Positions 56,493 to 64,000 of a stretch of DNA of 64,000 nucleotides are shown one piece after another. The DNA lies in NCBI GenBank assembly GCA_016748015.1, contig JAAOMT010000127.1:30446-94445 (forward strand), read 5' to 3'. Made by a program: the position numbers and the translations under genes. Numbering within the stretch: the stretch's first letter is position 1; each line of letters opens with the position of its first letter. The notes under the pieces were generated by a model, which did no database searches, was not told the DNA's origin, and saw only the letters and a program-made list of their open reading frames with translations. The DNA comes from Geosiphon pyriformis. Taxonomy: Eukaryota; Glomeromycota; Glomeromycetes; Archaeosporales; Geosiphonaceae.

Positions 56493-57959
56493 TTGGATTC
56501 TCATGGCCTAGTTCTCTTGTGGTTTAAGCTTTTGGTTCACTTTCTTATTGGGGTGGATTCTTTGTCTGTCTACTCTCCACTTTTGGATGACTGTTTCTCT
56601 TCTAACATTTTTCAGTCTAATGGGTTTGGTATTGTTAGTAATAGTCTCTTGTGTGTTGATGCTAGTCATTTGTCTGTGTATATGGATGGGTTTCTTAGTG
56701 GGTTGAGAACTTTAGGTATGAAGGCTGGTGTCACTGTTTTTTTTGAGGATGTGGGTTTAGGTTTGGGGTGTAGGAGTGTCTGGTTTGGTTTCTTCTACCA
56801 TGACAGAGTTGTAGACCATCACTTTGGCTCTTGAGTGTGTTTTTCCTTTTCATTATGTGGATTTGTTCTTGGATAGTCAAGCTGCTCTGGATGCATGCAA
56901 GGTGGAGTCTTTGTTGGTTTGCCCAGATTTTAGAAATTGGTGTTGGATCGAACATCACCATGTCTTGAATGTTATCTGTCATAAGAATTTAGTTGTTAAT
57001 TGGGTCAAAGTTAAAGGTCACTCAGGTGTCTTAGGCAATAAGCATGCTGATAAACTGGCTAAAGATACTGTGTTTTTGGATTGGTTTCTGCCTTACTTAG
57101 TTGGCAAGCATTTTCTAAAGACAGATGGTACTGCAGTTTTTGGTAACTCTAGACATTTCATTCATGATGTTTTTAGGTCTGTTCATTGAGCACATTATGA
57201 GGTTGGTTCTGGTTCATGGGTCGTGGTGAGCAGTTTGTATGCTAATATTAATTGGTACAGATTATCTTTGGTTTGGTACCCAGATTCTCACTTAGCTGCT
57301 GGTTTTACTAGTGTGCAGACTGCTGGCTTCTGGATGTATTTTATAAAAGTTCTATATTATTGGCTTCTTGTTGCTGTATGCAAACAACTCTATGATAAGT
57401 GTTATCTCAGTGTGGTATGTTTGTTCTGTGGTGATATTGAAGTTTCAGACCACATCTTTTTTTGTTCTTTCGATATTGTTACACACATTCAGCTGTTGGA
57501 TGCTTATGCTTCTGCTTGGTTGGTGTGTTCTGATTTATCTCATTTTTTTCATGCATTGTACAGTTGTTGGCCACTTGTGCTGCTGACATAGAAGTTAGCT
57601 CTGCACTGTGTAAGGGTTTTGTTCTCAATAATTAGTACTGTGAATCTGTTGCTGTTTTCAAGGACTTAAAAATTGCAAGTCTCAATATTGTGGGTTTTGT
57701 GCATGAGTTTTGTCTTGCTTTCTAGGAGGATATTTGGTTGGTTTGCACCAAATACTGGGTTTTCATGAAGAAAAACAATCTGATTCCATGTGATAGTTCT
57801 GTTCCCATTTTAGTTATTGGCTTTTCTTCAGTGTTTTCAGCTGGTGTAATTAGATTGTTGGGAATTACAGATGCTTTGGGTGTTGGTTTTGGGTTTCATA
57901 AATCTTGCTTGTTTTTTTCGGGTATTGGGAACTTGGTCTCTGTTAATATAGGGGTATAA
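56493..57959 (+). pseudogene. RNase H and C-terminal region of L3 ORF2
   Basis: SVYMDGFLSGLRT (L1: VYTDGSLSN, with Thr to Met and Ser to Phe), FLDSQAALDAC and VKGHSGVLGNKHADKLAKD form RNase H (to ~57190). The C-terminus has CLFCGDIEVSDHIFFC (CX2CX7HX4C, intact) and VIRLLGITDALGVGFGFHK near the end. It has several stops and frame changes. Confidence 0.82.
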
Positions 57960-58085
57960 TGTTGTTCTGATTGGTCTGAGTGGCTGGTTATGTGTAAATA
58001 ATACATGATTTGCACTTAGTTTAAATCATTTGTATGATGTATGGTACTAGGCTGCATTTGGACTTCACTCATTAAACATAAATAA

Positions 58086-58424
58086 TAATAAAAAATTGTA
58101 TGAAATAATATATTAATAAAAATTAATATAAAAATTAATAAGAATATTAAATACTTATAAATTTACAATTAGAATTTTTGTATTTAAAATATACAAAATT
58201 AAAAATTAAAAATTTGTTAATTTAAGAAATAACTTATTTTTAATCATATTATAAATAAAATTTTACTAAATAAAATAATTTTATAATATTTAATTTAATA
58301 TATATTATAGACATATTTAAGAAATTTAAAATATTAAAACAAGATATAAATTGCAAAATTAAGTTTTTTAATCTTAAATTATATAAAATTTATATTAAAA
58401 AAGTTTTAAGTAAATTATATTTAA
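58086..58424. other. AT-rich spacer
   Basis: A/T runs only; no gene seen. Confidence 0.55.
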
Positions 58425-59371
58425 TGTTATCAACAAAAATTTAAGCTATTAATTAGCATAAAATTATAAAAATAATTTTTATTATTAATTAAAATATAAT
58501 ATTATTTTCAAATTATTATTTTTTATTATATAAAATTATTTAAATTATTATTCAATTAATAATTTAATTTATACAAAACACAAATATAACCAAATTGTGA
58601 TAATTAAATTATGTAATATTTTAAATTATATAATATTTAAAAATTTGCTGAAATATTTAAAATTTGATAAAATATTCAATAATTTACCAAAATAATTAAT
58701 AGTTTGCAGAAATAACAAGTAATTTAATAAAATATATTTTTAATTTGTTGAAATATTTTAAAAAAAATGTTAAATTATAGAATAATAGTATAATAAATTA
58801 TATAAAAAAAATGTTTTTTCTTTAAGAAAATGTATTTTTTATTTTTTATTTTAATTAAAATTAACAATTAATTATTATAAATTAATTTAATAAAACTTAC
58901 TTTAAAAATCCAAAAATTTCTAATTATTATTGTTTAAAATTAACAAATTAAATAATAATATTTTAAAATTAATTAACTACTAATTTCAGTAATTGTTAAT
59001 ACTTTTAGGTTTGAATTTGAAATGATTTTTTTGAAATCTATTTCTTATTTTTTTTAATTTAGTTATTTTTTTATTTTTTTTACATTTTTTATAATATTAG
59101 ATAGTTTACAAATAAAATTTTTTGTAAAAAAATTAACTTTTATTACAAAATAACTACATAAAATAATTAACTTTTATTACAAAATAACTACATAAAATAA
59201 TTGATATAAAATTTGTTATTTTATTATAAATTTAATAATATATAAGATTTAAAATATAAAAAAATATCTTGGAAAATAAATTAGCTTATTAAAGATTAAT
59301 TAAATTTTGTAAAATTAATAACAAAATAGCATTAATAATATTAAAAAAAGTATAAAATTTTTTTAATAACA
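58425..59371 (+). repeat. Hypermutated solo LTR of family A with TTAA target duplication
   Basis: It begins TGTTATCAAC and runs parallel to 8324-9314, with nearly all C and G replaced by T and A (e.g. AATTAATTAACTACTAATTT versus AATTGATTAGCTACCAATTT). It ends AATAACA. Flanks are TTAA on both sides (58421-58424, 59372-59375). The phased U3 motifs survive at 58644, 58663, 58683, 58703, 58723 and 58744. Confidence 0.85.
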
Positions 59372-59411
59372 TTAATTTGAATATTTAATAAATATCTTAA
59401 AAACAGTATTT

Positions 59412-61152
59412 TTTTTTTTTATTAAAGCTTAACGAGTGAAGTCCAAATGCCACCTAGTGCTATACATCATACAAATGATCTAAACTAAGCGCGAATCATG
59501 CCTTTGCTACACGTGACCAGACATTCAGACTAGTCAAAACAACACTATGCACTTATATGAATAGAAGTCATGTCACCAACACTTGCATAAAACAAACAGT
59601 GCTTACGATACCCAAAATTGATGCCAATTGCATCATTAACACCCAGCAACCTAATTACTCCAGCCGAAAACAATGAAAAAAAACCAGAAACAGCAACAGG
59701 AACAGAACCATCATGTGGAATCAGCTTATTCTTCTCCATAATGACCCGGTGTTTCACACAGACCAGCCAGATATTATTATGAAACACAAGACAGAACTCA
59801 CATACAAAATTCACAACATTAACCACTGCCACCTTGGAATCCTTGTAAACAGAAACAGACTCATGATACCAATCACTGAAAACAAAGTCTTTACACAGGA
59901 CTGTACTGACAGCCACATCTGAAGCACAAGTCGACAACAACCATGCAACGCATAAAAAAGAATGAGACAGGCCAGAATGTACCTTCCAGGCAGCTGCATA
60001 AGTGTCCAACAAATTGGCGTGACCATCAGTGTCAAAAGAGCAAGAAAAAACATGGTCTGAGACCTCAACCTCATTACAGAACAAACAAACCACACTGGGA
60101 TAGCCTCTATTATACAGATATTTTTGCACAGCAACAGGAAGGCGATGATAAAGGGCTTTTATGAAATATGTATGAAAGCCAGCTGTTCTAATACTAGTAA
60201 AACCAGCTGCCATGTGGGAATCTGGGTGCCACACCAGAAAGGACCTCAACCAGTTAATATCAACATGCATACACCCCGGAACAACCCGGGAACCAGAACC
60301 AATCTCCCAATGTGCACAATGAATTGACCTAAATACATCACAAACAAAATGCCTTGAATTGCTAGAAACCGTGTCAACACCAGCCTTCAAAAACCTCTCA
60401 CTGACCAAGTGGGGCAGGTGCCAGGTAGAAAGGGCAACATCCTTAGCCAGTGCATCAACACGTTTGTTGTCTAAAACACCCAAATGGCTCCTAACCTTAA
60501 TCCAATTAACATTCAAATTTTTGCGACAAATGACATTGGCAATGTGACAATGCTCAATTCAACAACAATTCCTGAAATCAAAGCCAACTGATAAAGACTC
60601 TGACCTGCAAGCATCGATAGCCACCTGGCTGTCCAAAAACAAGTCAACCAAACAAGAAGAAGGAATACACTCAAGAGCTAAAGCAATGGCCTGTAATTCC
60701 ACCAAAGTAGAAGAAACCAAACCAGAAACCCTCACACCCAGACCCGAATTAATGTTCTCAAAGAAAATCACAGTACCAGCCAACATGTCAACAGTGCCCA
60801 GGTTACTCAGAGACCCATCTGTGTACACAGAAAGGCAGGCAGCAGCAACATTCAATAGATCATTACAAATAACACCAAAACCAAAAGACTGATGGACGTC
60901 AGAAGAGCCACAAACACCCTTATGAGGAAAATAACCAGAAGAAAAAGCTATATCATCAAGAAAATACACAGAGAAATCAAACCAGGAGGGGACTGGGCCA
61001 TAGGGGTCCAGTCTTTTCCAATGCTTGAAAGTTTTCCAATCGAAAACAACACCATTTCAGTCACAAAGCTGTTCTATGAAAGCAATATCATAACACCTGA
61101 GAGAAGAGACACATTTGAAAAAAATTGTCTCGCCGAGAACTAGAGACATAGG
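59412..61152 (-). mobile_element. LINE L4, 5'-truncated
   Basis: It starts within the RT-RNase H connection (SLRCYDIAF, WKRLDPYGPVPSWF) and runs through RNase H and the C-terminus to the common 3' end and A-run at ~59412. 5' truncation is usual for LINE insertions. It is the least decayed 3' half in the window. Confidence 0.88.
59545..60969 (-). pseudogene. RNase H and C-terminal domain of L4 ORF2, one stop
   Basis: Two open blocks, 60559-60969 and 59545-60516, share one frame and are separated mainly by a TGA where L1 and L3 have Trp. RNase H: SVYTDGSLSNLG, LQAIALALEC, FLDSQVAIDAC and LGVLDNKRVDALAKD. The C-terminal finger CLFCNEVEVSDHVFSC is complete. It ends at 59545 after VIRLLGVNDAIGINFGYRK. 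Confidence 0.85.
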
Positions 61153-61411
61153 AGTGTATTTTTTATTTTATTTAAAACTTGTATTATTAAATTAAAAATA
61201 TGATTAAAACATTAAAATCAAAAATATTCTAAATTTTATTGAATGTTTTTTTTTTATAAAAATATTATTATTTGTAATATTATTTAAAATAATAACAAAA
61301 AATTATCAAAAAAAATTTAGTTTAATAATCAATAAAATTAATAGTAAAATTATATAAAAAAAAGTAAATATAATTTTTTTAAATTGTTTTTTTAACTTTT
61401 TTGACTGAAAA
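61153..61411. other. AT-rich spacer
   Basis: No gene. It abuts the truncated 5' end of L4. Confidence 0.5.
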
Positions 61412-61635
61412 TTCAGCTTAAAGCAATAATAAAAACCACTTAATTTAATACTAAAAAAACATTATTTTTAATAATATAGATATTGTAATAATTTTAAATT
61501 TCAAATAATACTAATATCAAAAATTTGGCTTTAAAACAATAATAAAAACTAATTTAAATCAACATTAAAAAAACATAATTTTTAATAATATAAATACTAT
61601 AGCAATTTTAGGTTTTAAATAATATTATTACAAGT
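61412..61635. repeat. Two-copy ~112-bp AT-rich tandem duplication
   Basis: AGCTTAAAGCAATAATAAAA (61415) and GGCTTTAAAACAATAATAAA (61527) head two copies that then share AACATTATTTTTAATAATAT-type sequence and TTTCAAATAAT/TTTTAAATAAT ends. Confidence 0.65.
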
Positions 61636-62044
61636 AAATTTATTAAATAAATTAATAGTTTTGTAATTTAATATTTAAGTTGATAAATATTGTAATCTGA
61701 AAATTTTTTAAAGATTTAGTTAATAATGTTTTTTATATAATAAACAGATATTTAATATAATTATAATTAATTTAAATATATGTTTTTTTAATATAGTGAT
61801 TGGTTTATTCTGATATTTACACTTTTTTAATAAGCAATTTTAATTCTATATTTATATTTACATTTTTTTTGGTGTTTTTTATTAAACAATTATTGATTTT
61901 ATAATCTTAGTATTTTTTTTAATCAATTTAATAAACAAAAAATAAAAATAAAAAATAAATAAATAAATTAAAAGTTAATATCTTATTAATAATTATAATT
62001 AAAAGTTATTGTTCTAATATTATTAAGTTAATATATTTAATGCT
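61626..62044 (-). repeat. Hypermutated fragment of LTR B
   Basis: It parallels LTR B from its plus-strand start: TATATAATAAACAGATATTT versus TGTATAATAAACAGAGATTC, and TTAATATCTTATTAATAATT then ATAATTAAAAGTTATTGTTC versus TTAGTATCTTGTCAATAGCT then GTAATCAAGAGCTATTGTTC. It is cut by the L5 insertion. Confidence 0.72.
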
Positions 62045-62054
62045 AATAATATTA

Positions 62055-63744
62055 ATAAAAAAAACTCTTTTTCTCCTTCATTCCAAATTCCTGAAAAAGA
62101 GTCATATTTTGAAAGTAGTTTTTTGTTTTTCACTTGCTGTACCTTAACATTTCTCTTATAAATAATCTCTTTATTGTGGACTCGGAAGCTGCTTCTGGCA
62201 GTAGTATGTCGAATAAGAAAGCTTCTGTTGGTGCTTCTTCTGGTTCTGTTGGTGGTCTCTCTTCTCAAAAAAAAAGAATTTCCTTTCGCCATATGGATCA
62301 GTCTGGTGATAAAAACAAAGCTGCTTTGGCTAAATCTATTTCTGGTGGGAGTCAATACTCGGATATGGAAAGTGATTCTGGTGACAGTGTTGCTAGTGGC
62401 ATCTTGGCTGGTGGTAATGATGGTTTTCTTCTTGGCTTGGCTACAACTACTCCTAAGGCAAAGAAAGTTAAGAATAATTTGGACTGCGGCTCTCTTTTTG
62501 GTTTGTTAGATTACAACATAAATGATGATGATGGTGGTCCTTTCCTCCTTTCTCTTGGTATTCTTTTAGAAAAAATGTGGTTGAATCCCAAGATTGTTAA
62601 ATCTCAAGTGGAAGTTGCTGTTAGGAAATCCTTTGCATTAGATATTAATCTCTCGGCCGTGGAAGGCAAATCGGTGACTGTAAAAACTCAATTGATCAGA
62701 AAATTGTTTTCAAAAATCAACGGTTTTGGGAGGGCCACTACCCTCTCAAAATTTGAAGAGATCATCAGATTGACGTTTACTTTATCAGAGAGCATGGAAA
62801 AGGCCACATCATTGGCCAAGAAAAATAACATAGTAAACAGCAATCTTAAGAGACAAAAAATTTGCTCAGATCGGGCCGTAGTAATCAAAGAAATTCCCAT
62901 GGATATGCCAAAGGAAATGATCATCACCGCAGTATCCGAGTATGGTCAGATAGTGTCTATCAAAGTTCAGTTAATTGGGCTATGACAGAAGACTGTGGTG
63001 GAGTTTGCCGAATCTAGCCAGGCTGATCTGTTGGCGTCAAAATAGTCTTTCCTAATTGGGAAAAATTCTGTGCATGTGGCCAAAACTGTGAGAGATCATG
63101 AAACATGGGCTTTTAGGAATCAATTTAGGGTGCTTCTGTTCACTTTGCTGGTGAGAACGACAGCTCATGATCTTGGGAATCTTTTGTAAGGGGCTGGTGG
63201 GAAAACTTGTGTCATTAATCATTCATTGGAGACTGACAACAGAACACGCTGTGCTGTGATATGTTTTGAATCTTTCACACGGAGCCAATCTTGGGTGGAG
63301 TGAGACTCTCATGGGCTAGGTTGGATTTGGTTCACTGTGAACAGTATGAGAAGTTCGGTCATTCTGTCTTGGAATGTGATGCTGAGGTTGCATCAGATTC
63401 TCAATCATACAAATCTTTTAAAAAGCCTGCTAACTTGGATACTCGTTTCCAGTTGGCCAAATTATATGCTAAAAAGAAAGTTCTGATCTCTCGTCCTGTC
63501 GCTTTTGGAGGCAAATCCTGGGCCCAAGTGGTCTCAATTGCTTCGGTCTCTCGTGTTTCTCTTGATGGCTCTGGTTCTGGTTCTCTGTTCTTTGGTGCTT
63601 CAAGTTCTGGTAATACCCCTCTCCCTCCCTCTATGGTTGATGCCCCCTTGGGTGCACGTTTGGCACGTCTGGAACGCTCTGTAGAGTTTTTATCCTATCA
63701 AATTTCGAACATTCTTCTTTATTTTGACAATTTCAGTTTGGTGC
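62055..63744 (+). mobile_element. LINE L5, 5' part, cut by LTR D
   Basis: It begins with the family leader (CTCTTTTTCTCCTTC) and contains ORF1 only. The sequence switches at 63745 to a TGTTACAG-starting LTR, so ORF2, if present, lies beyond the window. Confidence 0.82.
62134..63744 (+). pseudogene. ORF1 of LINE L5
   Basis: The open frame 62134-62985 carries a Ser/Gly-rich start; the ATG at 62206 (MSNKKASVGASSG) is the likely start. SFALDINLSAVEGKS and RRM-like AVVIKEIPMD...YGQIVSIKVQLIGL follow. A TGA at 62983 replaces Trp of LWQK, and a TAG at 63043 also fits Trp. GGKTCVINHS follows. In the 63291-63806 block the zinc knuckle has lost Cys (CEQYEKFGHSVLEC). The end after ~63744 is read from LTR D. 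Confidence 0.8.
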
Positions 63745-64000
63745 TGTTACAGTTTAAGAATTTAGCAAAAAGAATCATAAAAATAATACAAACTATTCAA
63801 TCATAATATAGCACAGTAATAATCTTAGAAAAGTAATGATTAACATAGTAGCAAACACCATTTCGCGATAGTGGCAAGCACCAGTTCACAATAGCAGCCA
63901 ATACCAACTGGTGATAGCAGCAAACACCAGGTTGAAATATCAAAAAGAAAGTATTTTCTTGTAGAACTACAAACATGTATATATACAGTAGTTTTAATAT
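63745..64000 (+). repeat. LTR of a fourth family (D), start only
   Basis: It starts TGTTACAG in the middle of L5 ORF1. It contains four 23-bp repeats (63845-63936) and a TATATATA near 63979, so the layout (TGTTA start, U3 array, TATA) matches families A-C. The end is outside the window. Confidence 0.6.
63845..63936 (+). repeat. 4 x 23-bp tandem repeat in LTR D
   Basis: Units start ATAGTAGC, ATAGTGGC, ATAGCAGC and ATAGCAGC at 63845, 63868, 63891 and 63914, each exactly 23 bp with a shared AAACACCA-like core. Confidence 0.85.

Larger units (their letters stand above)
36275..58085 (+). mobile_element. LINE L3, split by nested LTR elements
   Basis: ORF1 and the endonuclease half of ORF2 lie at 36412-39179; RT, RNase H and the C-terminus lie at 54087-57959; the 3' end (GGACTTCACTCATTAAACA) is near 58070. 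The two halves rejoin in frame after removing 39180-54086 and one 4-bp duplicate (ACAG/GCAG). The restored reading matches L1 across the joint. RT (FVDN, LQNM) and RNase H (YMDGF) catalytic positions are mutated, so L3 is dead. Confidence 0.88.

Noticed and set aside
54600-63050. TGA read as Trp (altered genetic code)
   Set aside because: TGA often replaces Trp in LINEs, but TAG and TAA also appear at Trp and Gln sites, TGA also replaces Arg, and the secreted genes end normally. Transition decay explains all of these.
16550-63806. Spliceosomal introns joining LINE or Gypsy fragments
   Set aside because: The fragments stay in one frame up to point stops, or shift by one or two bases at homopolymers; decay is the simpler reading.

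Overview
This is an AT-rich eukaryotic nuclear window made almost entirely of retrotransposons in various states of decay. Two small secreted-protein genes, each present twice, are the only clear host genes. The very low GC content, the spacer-like AT blocks, the LINE and Ty3/Gypsy families and the secreted Kex2-type precursor all suggest a fungus. An arbuscular mycorrhizal (Glomeromycotina, Rhizophagus-like) genome is the best guess, but this is inference from style, not from a database match. No tRNA, rRNA or CRISPR was seen.

Layout. 1-9314: Gypsy element A (+), cut by the window start: partial LTR, gag, protease, a Cys-rich domain, dUTPase, RT, RNase H, integrase, an extra 209-codon ORF and the 3' LTR. 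9315-12320: AT-rich DNA containing a hypermutated LINE tail. 12321-15288 and 24325-27292: two arms of an inverted repeat, 2,968 bp each and apparently identical. Each arm carries a Gly/Tyr-rich secreted protein gene and, divergently, a 319-aa secreted precursor of five 57-aa repeats bounded by Lys-Arg. The 9-kb spacer holds LINE L1 (-). 27655-34495: LINE L2 (-). 36275-58085: LINE L3 (+), split inside ORF2 by 14.9 kb of nested LTR elements (39180-54086). These are element C (LTRs 39180-40187 and 53069-54086), a solo A-family LTR (41451-42434) and full-length Gypsy element B (-; 42906-53068). 58425-59371: a hypermutated solo A-family LTR. 59412-61152: 5'-truncated LINE L4 (-). 61626-62044: a hypermutated B-family LTR fragment. 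62055-63744: LINE L5 (+), cut by a new LTR (family D) that runs off the window.

How it fits together. Elements A and B are diverged but share one architecture: LTR, gag with CCHC knuckle, PR, Cys-rich domain, dUTPase, RT, RH, IN, a 209-codon third ORF, LTR. The Cys-rich domain and the third ORF are not standard Gypsy modules. All four LTR families start TGTTA; the three whose ends are visible finish TAACA. Each carries its own short-period tandem array in U3. In-frame stops sit mostly where relatives have Trp, Arg or Gln, and several 'AT-rich spacers' can be aligned by eye to LINE tails or LTRs after wholesale C-to-T and G-to-A change. This points to RIP-like or methylation-driven decay. The palindrome arms show none of it.
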